Virus record (IMG/VR): IMGVR_UViG_3300025659_000002
Coordinates: 99,946-163,945 of that record
DNA length: 64,000 bases
Origin: a virus
Direction: 5' to 3' (one strand)
The notes below the pieces were generated by a model. It was not told where the DNA came from. It did no database searches and saw nothing but the letters and a program-made list of their open reading frames with translations. A program made the translations under genes and the position numbers. Within the stretch, counting starts at the first letter, position 1. The number at the start of each line of letters is the position of its first letter. Shown piece by piece: positions 17,512 to 30,294 of the stretch.

Positions 17512-18452
17512 TATATTGTCTCCTTTAAAATTGTTTCTAAGTCTTTTTTTGACACGGCAAAATCCTTACTGTTATATTCATTATTTTTTAATAAAACTTC
17601 ATCGTTATAAGTATTTTTATAATGCATTAAATAATATTTGCCAGGATCAGCCACTCTCCCTAATTCTTCTTTAGCAATCATAACCTCATGAATTTTTTCT
17701 GAAATACGAGGTTTTCCTATTTTGTATTTTAAACCAAAATTTTCTTTAAAATAATCAAACATATCCTTAACTAAAAAACTTTTTAATTTAGGAATAATAT
17801 TAAACCCAGTTAATGAAAAACCTATAGGACGGCTAAGCGCGTAATCTATTAAATTTACAGCTTCAGCTACTGAAATCATAAATCTAGTCATGTCCGCACT
17901 ATACAATGTAAGTGTATATTCGTTAGAAATGGCGTTCTTTATTAAAGGAATAAGACTTCCTGTAGAACCTAACACATTGCCATAGATGGCCGTGTTTAAA
18001 ACACAGTCTCCAAGAGAGTTTTCAGAATTTACTATGAACAATTCTCCTGCTACAAATTTCATAGAACCATATAAGGTGGTTGCTGCTCTACTTTTGTCTG
18101 TAGAAATAAAGCAAGAATCTATATGATTAGTTTCTGCAGCGGCTCTACTGTTAAGAGCTCCATTAATAATTGTTTTGACGGCTTCACTTGGATTTTGGTC
18201 AACGGCTTCTATTTGCTTCATACTAGCCGCAAAGATAGCTTTGGAATGACCCATAGAGGCTTCTATCAGCCTTTCCTTATCATTTACGTCACCTATGACA
18301 CATTTAATATTTGGGAATTGTTTTTTTAAATAATAGTGCTTTGCCTCATCACGGCTATATACGGTAATCCTATTAGTTCCATAATATTCTTTAACTAACG
18401 CAGTTCCTAAAAACCCCGCTCCTCCAGTAATAAAAATACGTTCATCAAACAT
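17511..18452 (-). CDS. CapD/PseB-like nucleotide-sugar 4,6-dehydratase
   Basis: 313 aa from ATG 18452, which overlaps the previous stop as TAATG. An upstream in-frame start at 18500 would run into the neighbour and is unlikely. Motifs are TGGAGFLG (Rossmann), CFISTDKSRA and LYGSMKFVAGE with YxxxK. This is the pattern of UDP-GlcNAc inverting 4,6-dehydratases. The product would be a 4-keto-6-deoxy-HexNAc for the reductase encoded next. Confidence 0.82.
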   Translation of the reverse strand: MFDERIFITGGAGFLGTALVKEYYGTNRITVYSRDEAKHYYLKKQFPNIKCVIGDVNDKERLIEASMGHSKAIFAASMKQIEAVDQNPSEAVKTIINGALNSRAAAETNHIDSCFISTDKSRAATTLYGSMKFVAGELFIVNSENSLGDCVLNTAIYGNVLGSTGSLIPLIKNAISNEYTLTLYSADMTRFMISVAEAVNLIDYALSRPIGFSLTGFNIIPKLKSFLVKDMFDYFKENFGLKYKIGKPRISEKIHEVMIAKEELGRVADPGKYYLMHYKNTYNDEVLLKNNEYNSKDFAVSKKDLETILKETI

Positions 18453-19636
18453 TAGGAAGACCTCTCTCGTATTGACAATCGAGGTAAAGGTTTTAACCAT
18501 TTACCTAAAAACCACGAGTTCTTATATACAATTTCATCTATAAAATTATAGGCAAGTACTAGAATATGATCTGGATTATACCCACGTAGAAAATCATTAT
18601 CTAAGATTGGTATATGAGTTCCAGGTGTGAGTTTATTTTGTCGTAATGGAGAGTCATCTATAATAAATGGAATCTCATCTTCTGTAATACCCATAGTGGA
18701 TAAGTATATATTAGCTTGACCACTAGCTCCATAAGCTACTATTGTTTCATTTTTCTCTTTAATATTATGCAATGTTTGCTTTATATCTGTTTTAAGATTT
18801 ACTAACTTCTTTTTAAAAACTTTAATTTTATACTCAGTCAAAGCTGGAGGAAAAAAGTAAAGGGGGGTTGCCGGCTTAGTTCTACTAAATATAGCATGTA
18901 AAGATGTTCCATGTATACTAATATACTCATAAGAGTCTAAGTATAATCCATGTTTATCCATTAGAGCAGTTAAAGACTCTATTGTATAATAAAATAAATG
19001 CTCATGATAGAAAAATGGAAAGCACATCTCATCTAGTAAATAATGAAAATCCTGCACTTCTATAATTAGTTTGCCGTCAGGACTTAATAAGGTATCTATA
19101 CCATCTATAACACTTTCCAAATCTTCCATATGGGCAAAATTGTTAGCGGAAAATATAACATCCATAAGCCCAAAATCATTTTTTATTTTAGTAGCTACTT
19201 CGTTATCAAAATAGTTATTAACTAGTGTAACTCCTTTAGGAACAGAGTCTAAAGCAACATTTGATGGGTCTACATTTATTACTAAATGATTCCCTAATTC
19301 CATTAGTCTTTCTCCTAGTGGGCAAGAGTTTCCTCCTATTTCTAATATACTAGAGGACGAAGCTAATTCGTTATGTAAACTTTCGGCTTCCGCATAAAAG
19401 TGATCTTTTAAAGTTTTAGTAGCGTGTGTATTATAAAAATAGTTATCGAATAGCTCATGTTTTGGTATCCTATCTTCTTTTAAAACTTGAGCTAATCCAC
19501 AATCTTTACAATATAAGATTCTAAGAGGTTTTAAAACGTCGTCTTTAATATCTTCTAAGAAATTGCCTGCTATAGGTGCATGATCCATAGAAAATATAAT
19601 ATCGATGTTAGTTGAGTTGCATATAGCGCATTTCAT
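18452..19636 (-). CDS. Sugar C-methyltransferase (zinc-binding, SAM-dependent)
   Basis: 394 aa. The N-terminal zinc knuckle is CAICNS...CKDCG (Methyltransf_13-like), then the SAM site SILEIGGNSCPLG, a FFYHEHLFYYT motif characteristic of TylC3/NovU-type 3-C-methyltransferases, and a C-terminal domain with AYGASGQANIYL (Methyltransf_14-like). These enzymes methylate a 4-keto-sugar carbon to make branched sugars. Substrate is inferred to come from the CapD or GMD branches. Starts two bases after the GMD stop. Confidence 0.85.
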   Translation of the reverse strand: MKCAICNSTNIDIIFSMDHAPIAGNFLEDIKDDVLKPLRILYCKDCGLAQVLKEDRIPKHELFDNYFYNTHATKTLKDHFYAEAESLHNELASSSSILEIGGNSCPLGERLMELGNHLVINVDPSNVALDSVPKGVTLVNNYFDNEVATKIKNDFGLMDVIFSANNFAHMEDLESVIDGIDTLLSPDGKLIIEVQDFHYLLDEMCFPFFYHEHLFYYTIESLTALMDKHGLYLDSYEYISIHGTSLHAIFSRTKPATPLYFFPPALTEYKIKVFKKKLVNLKTDIKQTLHNIKEKNETIVAYGASGQANIYLSTMGITEDEIPFIIDDSPLRQNKLTPGTHIPILDNDFLRGYNPDHILVLAYNFIDEIVYKNSWFLGKWLKPLPRLSIRERSS

Positions 19637-19638
19637 CT

Positions 19639-21773
<2,135 letters not shown>

Positions 21774-21789
21774 TAGTATTTATTGATTT

Positions 21790-22716
21790 TTATTTAAGCT
21801 GTTCATACACTTTCTTTATGCCCTCTTCCAGAGGTGTAAATTCGAATTCTGGAAATAAGGACATTAATTTAGAAGAGTCTATATCTTTTCTGTGCTGTCC
21901 ATTAGGCATTGAAGTATCATATCTAACTTCTAAATGTTCGGCATTAAGAGCTTTTAAAGCTATAACTACCATTTCATTTATACTTAAATTTTGATTTGGT
22001 GGGGCTATGTTTACATTTTCATATGTATCAGTATAGATCATTAGTTTTATAAGTCTTGCTAAATCTCCGGCATACATAAATTGTCTAAGAGGAGTACCAT
22101 CACCCATTAAGATTATAGTAGAATCTCCATTATCAAGAGCTTTCCTAATTTTAGTTAATAAAGCAGTTAAGAAATGACTTTTAGTTGGATCAGTTTTATC
22201 CCCATCTCCGTATAAATTACATGGAATAATATAATTATAATTAGTATTATATTGAGTATTATAGGCATCAATTTGTACCGCCATAGCTCTTTTAGCATAC
22301 GCGTAAGAGAAGTTAGTGGGTGTGGGAGGGCCATCATGTAGTTGTTCCTCAGCCATCGGATATACAGTAGCCTTGCCTGGAAAAATACAAGAACTTAGGA
22401 TTCCAACAAATCTTGGTGTTTTAGTTAGCATGGCATATCTAAGTAAATTAGTATTCATCAGAATATTGTCCGTATAGTATTCTGCAGGATGCTCAATGTT
22501 ATCTAAGATACCTCCAACTCTCGCGGCCAGGTGTATTATACATGCGGGTTTTAGATGATAAAACAACTTTCCTACATCATCTTCGCTTCGCAAGTCATAG
22601 TCATCGGACGACAGATACACAGCATTGGGCATAATTTCTTGCAAACAACTGCCCACTAGACCACTTCCACCGGTTACTACTGTTAGAGTTGACATATTAC
22701 TGTTAACCACACTCAT
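21790..22716 (-). CDS. colC: GDP-colitose synthase / GDP-fucose synthase family
   Basis: 308 aa SDR: VTGGSGLVG loop, HLAARVGGI, SSCIFPGK, FSYAYAKRAM (YxxxK), PCNLYGDGD, GDGTPLRQFMYAGDLA. These match the epimerase-reductase family containing Fcl and ColC. Because ColD precedes it, the likely substrate is GDP-4-keto-3,6-dideoxymannose, giving GDP-L-colitose. Fcl activity (GDP-fucose) remains possible, since the two differ little in sequence. A second start at 22695 is possible. Confidence 0.82.
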   Translation of the reverse strand: MSVVNSNMSTLTVVTGGSGLVGSCLQEIMPNAVYLSSDDYDLRSEDDVGKLFYHLKPACIIHLAARVGGILDNIEHPAEYYTDNILMNTNLLRYAMLTKTPRFVGILSSCIFPGKATVYPMAEEQLHDGPPTPTNFSYAYAKRAMAVQIDAYNTQYNTNYNYIIPCNLYGDGDKTDPTKSHFLTALLTKIRKALDNGDSTIILMGDGTPLRQFMYAGDLARLIKLMIYTDTYENVNIAPPNQNLSINEMVVIALKALNAEHLEVRYDTSMPNGQHRKDIDSSKLMSLFPEFEFTPLEEGIKKVYEQLK

Positions 22717-22719
22717 AAA

Positions 22720-23481
22720 TTATAGGCCAAATATTTTATACATAAACTTATCTTTTTCATAAATCTCCATTTTTAAAGCTGCAGGTATTTCATAGCAATC
22801 CACAGGCTTTCTATTACTTTTCTGAGGTTTTTCAGAAGCTTCGACTTTTTTCACACTTTTAGGGCCGTTAAAAGGGACGCCGTGTTGCACACATAAAGCC
22901 TTTAATTCCTCAGAAATATTTTTTTGATGTAAGATGTGGTAGTTGTTTTTTATCCACTCCAACTCTTCACATACTTCGTCATTAGATTTTAAATCAGTTA
23001 TTTTTTTAGACCCAAATTGATCTAGGAAACCAAAAGTATAATACCCTATTTTTAAACGTGTTAGCTCTTTAAAAACATGATAGTCATAAGTATGATGCTG
23101 TCTAGATAAAACATTTGCGTGTTGCAATAAGAATTTATTGTCAAACATATTCCCCAATATTTTAACTAATCCCAAATCTCCGCTTAAACTATGTTTTTCA
23201 GAAATATAACGATTAATATGCCCTTCATTTGGATCTAAGGGCTTTGCATGACTTTCCTTAATTTGGGCATACTTAGGATCTAAACATCAAAAGGTAATTA
23301 AAGAGATATAGTAGTCTAAAGGTTCTCTGACAATACAAACTTTTTGTTCATTAGAAATTAAGCCATTATTTTTACAAAAATGATAGTTTCTATGGTGTCC
23401 CAGAGTGTACCCTTTGGGTAAAACTCTATGCGCATAAGTTCCAGCTGTCTTTGGCTGATGAAATATTATGAATTCTGGCAT
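22720..23481 (-). CDS. Second sulfotransferase-like protein (TGA-recoded)
   Basis: 253 aa from ATG 23481 (MPEFIIFHQPKTAGTYAH). An ATG at 23496 is also open but overlaps the upstream gene more. TGA at 23287-23289 joins two fragments. The P-loop PKTAGT and VREPLDYYISLI match the 5'- and 3'-phosphate loops of HexNAc/chondroitin-type sulfotransferases. The C-terminal part is basic with a KPQKSNRKP stretch. It probably sulfates a glycan built by the neighbouring transferases. Confidence 0.72.
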
Positions 23482-24122
23482 AGTATTGTTAACCATTCCT
23501 TAGAGTAAACTTTGAATTGTGGATATTTTTTTCTGATAGTCTTTACTACTGTGTTGTTATCTTCAAGAAAACATACAAAAGTGTCAGATAAAAATGGAAT
23601 AGCATCCTCTAGTGTCTGTAAAATAGTTTCATCAGTGTGGTAGGCATCATCAACAAATATGTCTATAGTCCTACCCTTTAATATTTTTTCTAAATAATTA
23701 GAGTTAGATACAAACTGATCAAACTCAAATACTTCCGGTAATTTATTTGGAAAAGCTCCTAAATCTAACAAGGTTTGTAGATTATCTTCAAAGTAAGTTA
23801 AACTGATGTCTAAACCTATTACAGAGCCATTGGGGAATAAATCCCCCCAAAGAGCTAAACCGGAACCTTTTAAAATTCCAACCTCTACTATTGTAGGAGC
23901 CATGCTGGAATTAACAAAGGGTAGTAAATGTTGGGCATATTCCGAATTGTAGGCAGTTGGCAGCATTCTGTCGCCACCCTGCATACCTATTGTCGATAGG
24001 TATCGTTCCGATCTGGGGTCCCTTTCACTAACATGTTTTATGGGCACGTTTGTTATAAGGCCCCCATATTTTTTTTCAGTTGTTTCTAGAAATTCTTCTA
24101 GTTGTGGTATAGTGTAGCTCAT
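23466..24122 (-). CDS. Class I SAM-dependent methyltransferase
   Basis: 218 aa. The SAM motif is VEVGILKGSGLALWG with VIGLDIS ending the second strand; IDIFVDDAYH is the post-I/acidic motif (Methyltransf_24/CmcI-like, which often act on sugars). A clear AAGGAG ribosome site precedes the ATG at 24122. No in-frame TGA although its neighbours have them. O-methylation of a sugar is the likely role, inferred from context. Confidence 0.75.
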   Translation of the reverse strand: MSYTIPQLEEFLETTEKKYGGLITNVPIKHVSERDPRSERYLSTIGMQGGDRMLPTAYNSEYAQHLLPFVNSSMAPTIVEVGILKGSGLALWGDLFPNGSVIGLDISLTYFEDNLQTLLDLGAFPNKLPEVFEFDQFVSNSNYLEKILKGRTIDIFVDDAYHTDETILQTLEDAIPFLSDTFVCFLEDNNTVVKTIRKKYPQFKVYSKEWLTILCQNS

Positions 24123-24130
24123 GTAACTCC

Positions 24131-24910
24131 TTATAATTTAATACTTGTTTCTCAGTATAGATCTGATATGTTTCTATCCCGATTCGCAGGACCAAACCAG
24201 GTTGCTGGAAACACTACTTTCTTATCTTTATTTTTATTTAAGTAAGCCCCTCACCAGGAAAAACTCGAGTTAGCAATGATGTTATGACTACACCTAGATA
24301 AAATATTCATATCTATAAAGTCTTTCTCTCCTTCGATGTATACTGCGCTATCCCCGAACACAGATTTACACCAAGGAACGTCATCGCTCACAATGATTTT
24401 TTTAGTATTCTTAGGAAATAAATCTAAACCTTTAAAATAGTATTCAGGTGTTAAAGGTAAATGAAACTGTGGGGTTTCTAAATAATCCCCCCTTCTAACA
24501 TGAATTCCGATAGTTTCTTCTGTAAATAGATTTCCATACTTAGAAGTGATATATTCATTAGTTTCAGATGGCAATTCAAATAGATTTTTAATAAAAAGCT
24601 CGTTATGTTTAAAATACTTATCTGATTGAAAATAACCCGTTAGTATAGAATTGTTAGAACAATTTATTTTTTTAAAATGAAAATAAGGCTCCTTGTACTC
24701 ATTCACACAGGCACTTACATTGGCATGCGGTACTTTCCAAAAAATGGTATCTTTATACACATTTACACGATCATAGTAGTGAGTTCTACACTGTATAGGC
24801 TGATCTAAGTTAAATCCGTATTCTCAGTCATTGTCGATAGCTAAAGAAACTACATTTGCTATTTGAAATAGTAAGTTCCCCAAACCACCCATTAAGTTAG
24901 CTGTTAGCAT
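24131..24910 (-). CDS. GT11 alpha-1,2-fucosyl/colitosyltransferase (TGA-recoded)
   Basis: 259 aa with TGAs at codons 28, 220 and near the end. The N-terminus GGLGNLLFQIA and HVRRGD (137-142) are GT11 signatures. SSFSW-(TGA)-GAYLN falls on the conserved SSFSWWGA motif, so TGA sits exactly where the family has Trp. GT11 enzymes move L-fucose from GDP-fucose. E. coli O55 has a GT11 that moves colitose, which fits the GMD-ColD-ColC set nearby. It overlaps the upstream GT2 by 14 bases. Confidence 0.88.
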
Positions 24911-25601
24911 TGGCTGCTTTCCTTCTTTTGAAATTTTGTATCGCTCGGTTGGCATTGACAGCTGCTTGCAGAAAAGTGGCACCGTTTGAAGCAGACTCTG
25001 GCAAAATTCTATAGTTATATAAAATTGCGTCTACAAAGTAAGGAGTAGTAACTTCGCTAAGTTTATATACCAAATCCTTGTCTCCTCCAGGACTGAGTGT
25101 TAGGTCATATCCTAGACTTTCGTTATAAGTAGTTCTTCTAAATGTTTTTAAATGGCTAGGCGGACAATCGTAAATTGCCTCATGTTCCCCTAATTTTCGA
25201 CACCACCCCTCTTTAAGAGGTAGTAGGGTTTCATCACACAGCATAAAATTTGAATATACGAATCCACGCGCTCCTTTATCATACTCTTCTAGAATTTTTG
25301 CCGTAGCTTGCGGAAGCAGTGCATCGTCCGAGTCTAAAATACCGATAATGTCAGTTGGGGAGTTAGCAATCATATTTATCATAGTCTGCAAACTTCCTAG
25401 ATTTTTAGAATTTTGTACACAAATAAATTTATCATTATTAGCTACTAGGTTTTTTATAAATTCTGCGGAGCCATCAGTACTAGCATCGTCTGTTATAAAA
25501 GCGCATCACCGGTCACAGTCTTGTGCCATTAGCGACTCATATCAGTCTTCTAAATACTTTTCTTTATTATAATTTGGTGTTATGTAAGTTATATATTCCA
25601 T
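24897..25601 (-). CDS. GT2 family glycosyltransferase (TGA-recoded)
   Basis: 234 aa; two TGAs near the N-terminus (LEDWYES and CDRWCAF), so a standard caller starts only at 25391. GT-A motifs: YITPNYNKEKYLEDW opening, FITDDASTDGS for nucleotide binding, ILDSDDALLP as the DxD metal site, GGDKD later. It adds a sugar to a growing glycan. Tight spacing to its neighbours shows an operon. Confidence 0.82.
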
Positions 25602-25615
25602 GTAAAGATATGTCC

Positions 25616-26266
25616 TTATATTTCTGAGGGCTTTAATCCTCATTTTTCTGTAAAGTATTTGGTATTGTGTCCTATTATGTTCACAGAACGATCGCCGTTT
25701 GCATATAAATTGTTTCCGTGAGATGCTTGGGTCCCTACTTCTCCATTTTTTAATACATAGCTAGCATCTTGCAGCCTCTTCCCAAAGTCTATGTCTTCGT
25801 GTCCGTAATTTCCATCAAAATTTATGTCGAAAAGACCTATAGCATCTAACACTGTTTTTCTAATTCCTAAATTAGCGGTACTGAATCAACCATCGGCGGT
25901 CTGACCATTTCAAAATTTTATAATTCCTCTAGAAACATCGGCTGTTTTTAAAGTGTCTAAATGAGCTTGTATGAAGTTATTCGAAGTGGGTATACAATCA
26001 TCATCTAGCAAGATGATATAAGGAGAAACACACAAAGCAACAGACTCATTGAATCTAGCAACTCTGTGGTAGCCAGCATCCTCATTTCATATAAATTTTG
26101 TAATTATTGAGTAAGTTGCGGCATTGATAGGGTCACAGCTTCCGTCATCATTGATGATGAGATTAAAATTAGTGTTAGTTTGTTTCCCTAACATTTTTAA
26201 GGTTTTTAACAGTTCAACTGGCCTGTTATAAGTTGTGATGCAAATATCTATATCTTTCTTTTCCAT
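25616..26266 (-). CDS. GT2 family glycosyltransferase, galactosyl-type (TGA-recoded)
   Basis: 216 aa joined across four TGAs; only a 70-aa piece is open in the standard code. Opening DICITTYNRPVELLKTL, LIINDDGS, LLDDDCIP (DxD) and the C-terminal NYGHEDIDFGKRL (ED acid/base region) match GT2 enzymes of the chondroitin-synthase/galactosyltransferase type. Start ATG 26266 overlaps the AsnB stop region (TAATATG), so they are coupled. Confidence 0.82.
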
Positions 26267-26267
26267 A

Positions 26268-27590
26268 TTAAAAACCTATTTTCTCTTCAACTTCGAAGGG
26301 AAATTTATTAATTGTTAAGTAGTGATGCAGTACGCTTTTGTAATGCCTATTTTTCAATTCTTGAGAAATTCATAAAAATTCTTGAACCACTTTTTTATCT
26401 AAAAACGGGTATCTACTTTCAATACCATACGCACCTCCTACATACTCCTCTTTGGCCAAGTAAGACTCCATAGACGAGCCGTAAAAAGACGCTCAAGGAA
26501 ACACAGTATTCAAGTCTTTTGGAAACAGTCCTCCAAAATTGGAATGTGGGTATTTCGATTTCCCACCAAACCCGTAATCTGAAAACAATTCATCAGCACC
26601 AGCTCCGCTTATGTGAATTTTTAATCCAACGCTCTTTGCTTTTGCGCACAAATACGAGAATTGATTAGAACCGTTATCGTCTACAAGTTTTAAGTTGAAT
26701 TCGTTATAGCTGGATGAATCTGAGCGTATGGTGTACACGAAGCTGTCTGTATTACGTACTATAAATTGATGTGCCAAATCCAAATCCTCGGGACGCACTG
26801 TGTACTGATCGATGCGAGTTGTGTTTTTTAAAACATCATATCTTTCCGCTAAAATCTTTTTATTCTCGTGGCCAACGTGAGTATAGGCTTGAAAAGGTAC
26901 TTTTAGTTTGTGCATTTCACAAGCAATGGCACCGCTGTCATACCCACTAGATAGCCCTATAAAGATTTTTTCTCTGATGTTAGTTTTAGCACGTTTTTTA
27001 ATGCTTTCAGAAAAAGCGATCGCTCAATCGTCAAAATCAGTTTTATATTGGTCTAAATTAAACTCGAAATTAGCGAAGGATCTTAATAGTTGCTTCGTTT
27101 TTAAATCAAAAACAAAGGTTGTGTTTGCTGCACATTTTTTTATATCAGTAAATCCAAGCTTGTATAAAGGATCGGCGTAACTTGCTATTCCGATATCCTG
27201 CGAGTTAATTGAAAAAAATAGAGGTTTTGTTTTAAAGGTATCGGTACTAATAAGTAAGATTCTTTTATTAAAGTCTACTAACGCCAAAGCAAACTCCCCA
27301 TCTAGCAATTTTGTAAATTGCTCCCCATACTCCTTGTATAGTGGAATAAGACATTTTGTATCATTATCAAAGCCATCGAAATTATAAATTTCGCCGTTAA
27401 ACAATACAACGACGTCGTCTTCTAACAAAGGCTGCGAAGTTCAAGCCCCTGTTATACTGAGCAAATTGTGCAAAAAAGTTATGCCATTAATATTTTTAAT
27501 GTTTGTACTATCGGGCCCACGCAACTGGAGAAGTCTATTGATCTGTGGTAGATTTTCTACATCTTTTGTAGTTAGTAAAAAAGAACACAT
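26268..27590 (-). CDS. AsnB-type glutamine amidotransferase (TGA-recoded)
   Basis: 440 aa across four TGAs. The chain begins MCSF, with Cys2 ready as the Ntn nucleophile of class II glutaminases, then FNGEIYNFDGF. The synthetase domain has the PP-loop LSSGYDSG (S215-S219) and SGAGADELFSDYGFGG. ATP-dependent amide transfer from Gln is implied. In polysaccharide loci such proteins amidate uronic acids (WbpS type), more plausible here than asparagine synthesis. No TGA interrupts the catalytic motifs. Confidence 0.87.
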
Positions 27591-27591
27591 G

Positions 27592-28263
27592 CTATGACTT
27601 AGTCCTTATTTGTGGTATCAATTTGTTTTTGTGTAGCCCGCCATTGGCATATCCAGGCAAAGTACATATAGATACAGCTGTTTTTCACGCTACAAAGGGC
27701 AAACTTAGTTGGTCTCTGGAAGAATACTTACAAATTTGCTCTCACCAACGTAAATTCAATACTTTGATTTTATCAGTATTTTTGCGTATGAATGTTGGAA
27801 GTTCATACAGTCCATTATTCTTTGGGTAGCATTGGCTACGATAGTAGTCCATTTGTCTATGAATGTTTTCAGGTAAGTCATATTTTAATTTCAATAACTC
27901 AGAAGCTTCTTCATAAATACAAGTTCTATGGGTATGTTTAAATACTCCTAAATCTTTGTTATGTAAATACTGCTCACAAAATTCTAAAGGATTTTCAATT
28001 ACCTCATGGGTGGGATCGTGCCATATTCAATAATTATAATCTGGGAAAAATAAATGAGGCATTATCTTATAAATTTTAGCATTTCGTCTATTTCTATATA
28101 GAGAGTCTAAACTAAAATCAAGTGCTGGTAATTGAGTTCAGCCTTCACATTTTTGTGGTTTGTCTACAAAGGCAAAGTAATCTACATCTTTAAATATATT
28201 GTTAGGAGTATGTAGTTTAGCCACATTCCCACAAATAGCTGTTATAATTGCAACTTTAGTCAT
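27592..28263 (-). CDS. DUF616 / TOD1-MUCI70-like glycosyltransferase (TGA-recoded)
   Basis: 223 aa, invisible to a standard-code caller because of four TGAs. The core YKIMPHLFFPDYNYWIWHDPT (W before I is TGA) and the C-terminal LRWWEQICKYSSRDQLSLPFV match DUF616, a glycosyltransferase-like family common in polysaccharide loci. The ATG at 28263 overlaps the upstream GT2 end by eight bases; the stop is TAG, one base from the AsnB start. Confidence 0.75.
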
Positions 28264-28921
28264 GTATTTTTTTTACGTAATTTAATTCCTGTCTTATAGT
28301 TTCTGTAGCAATATTTTGTTGAACCTGACCTGACCAGAGTCTGTTTACTACTAAACAATCGTCTAAAATTTGAGGTAGGCCGAAGGTATCATATAATCGT
28401 TTATAATATTCTACATCCATTAAATATATCAAATTTTCATCGAAAAGTAAAGGTTTATAATTTCTTATAGCTAATACGCTTGGACTACTGATAGTATTGA
28501 CTCCGTGGTGAATATTAAGACCATATCGTGGAACCATTTTAGCTCCCGAGGTTGTCTTAGAGCCTGTTACAGCTCAAACTACCTCTGAAGTAAAAGTTTT
28601 ATAAATTTTTTCAAGTGAAGTATTTTTATATAAAAAGTCATCTTGAAATAAGATTTTTATTATATCTCCACTACAGCATTTAATGGCATTATTAATATTG
28701 GCAGAACTATTTCCACGATTTAGCTCATTTTTTATATATATAATATTTAAAGTATCTTTATACTTTTTACATAAAGCTTTTATGCTCTCATTAAGGCTAT
28801 GGTCTGATACTACTACTTCGAAATCCTTAAAGGACTGTTGTAAGAATATATTAAATTGGTATTCTAAAAATTCTACCCCTTTCCCTAACATTTCATAAGT
28901 AGGTATAGCTATTGATAACAT
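28256..28921 (-). CDS. GT2 family glycosyltransferase (TGA-recoded)
   Basis: 221 aa with one TGA at 28574-28576 (EVV-W-AVTGSK). Opening MLSIAIPTYEMLGKG, VVSDHS for nucleotide contact, LFQDDF as the DxD-like site and LMDVEYYKRL in the acceptor region identify GT2. A 75-bp gap (28922-28996) with no clear signal separates it from the next gene upstream. Confidence 0.8.
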
Positions 28922-28996
28922 TATATTAATTCCTTAATTCCATTGTTTCATAAGTGTGTTTTTCACGCAGCCTCCTATTAGTTGTATTTTATATAT

Positions 28997-29641
28997 TTAT
29001 ACACCTAAGCACTGAGAATAGTTTCTTTTCCCTTTTAGTATATCACTAAAACCCTCTTCTTGTCCACAAATTCTTGGATTAGCAAAATAAGTATTTAAAG
29101 TTGGCTGTAAGTTAGAATAATAATAGTTATCTATAGGAATATTTAACTGCTTTAACTCTTCTACGATTTTATGAAATACAAAATGTTGATCATTTAGTAG
29201 ATAAGAGTGTGTAGTTAACCCCCTACTCTTAGCTATATATTTTGAAACAGGTATTGCCGGTTCTAAAAAATTAGCTCCTAAATAAAATAAATCTCAATCC
29301 TCTGGTAATTCTGTACAAGTTTGTTTTAGTCTATCAAAAAAATTATTGCAAAATAATACATCATCTTCTAAGATCCATATAGTTTTATACCTATTTATAC
29401 TGGCATCTTCTATAACTTTTTGATGACTAGTAAGACATCCCCAAGCTCCTTTACAGGCCCCCTTCCAGTGAGAAGGTATAATTGTTAATGGGTCGTCAGC
29501 GTCTATAGCTTTAAAAATTTTTACAGTAGGCAAACTATCATTTGGTATACTAGCTCCCCATTTAGTTTTAAAAGAAATTAGTCTATCCGGTCGTTTATGT
29601 AAGTTAATACAATAAATGGCGTCTATGTCTGTCAATTTCAT
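28997..29641 (-). CDS. GT25 family glycosyltransferase, copy 1 (TGA-recoded)
   Basis: 214 aa. IDAIYCINLHKRPDRL is the GT25 opening, AWGCLTSHQKVI and ILEDDVLF the central motifs (DD metal site), then a C-terminal CGQEEGFSDI. The single TGA is at 29294-29296 (LPED-W-DLFYLG). It is a tandem duplicate of the next gene; in that copy the matching codon is TGG. GT25 enzymes are LPS/LOS galactosyltransferase relatives. Confidence 0.85.
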
Positions 29642-29643
29642 AA

Positions 29644-30294
29644 TTAAAAGCCAAGCTCACTTGTGTAGTTACATACCCTTCCTTGGATATCACTATAGCT
29701 ATTATTGTCCTGACCACATAATCTAGGTACACTAAAATATGTATTAAATCTTTTTTGTAAATCGGTCACGTAGTATAAGTCTATAGGATCTTTTGCTACG
29801 GGCAATTCCTTAATTATAGTTTGAAAAATATTATGTTGATTGTTTAAAAGGTAGGCGTGAGTAGTAAGGCCTACAGTCGTGGCAAGATGTTGTGATACAC
29901 GTTCAAGCGGTTCTTGTGGGTTATAGCCTAAGTATAGTCAGTCCCAATCCTCTGGTAATTCATCTAATACTATTGCTAATTTATTAGAAAAATCAGCATC
30001 AAAAGTAACGTCATCTTCTAAAATCATAATAGTTGTTTCATTGGAGGTTACAGCCTCTCTAATAACTTTTAAGTGACTTAGAGTACAAGCATAAGCCCCA
30101 GGCAGGCCCCTTCAGCCTGCCGGGAATGCTTGAGATTGACTACGAGCGTCTACCGCTTCGAGAATCTGTAAGGAGGGTATGTCAACGTTTGTGGTAAAAG
30201 CATTTTTGAATCTTTCTTCAAAAAGTGTTAATCTATCTGGTCTGCGTTTTAAGTTTATACAGTAAATTTTGTCTACAATGTTATTTAATTGCAT
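29644..30294 (-). CDS. GT25 family glycosyltransferase, copy 2 (TGA-recoded)
   Basis: 216 aa. VDKIYCINLKRRPDRL, YACTLSHLKVI, ILEDDVTF and LCGQDNNSYSDI align with copy 1 along the whole length. TGAs at 30112-30114 (PAG-W-RG) and 29938-29940 (DWD-W-LYLG). The first aligns with a TGG in copy 1 (PSHWKG). It ends TAA two bases before copy 1 begins. Confidence 0.85.
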
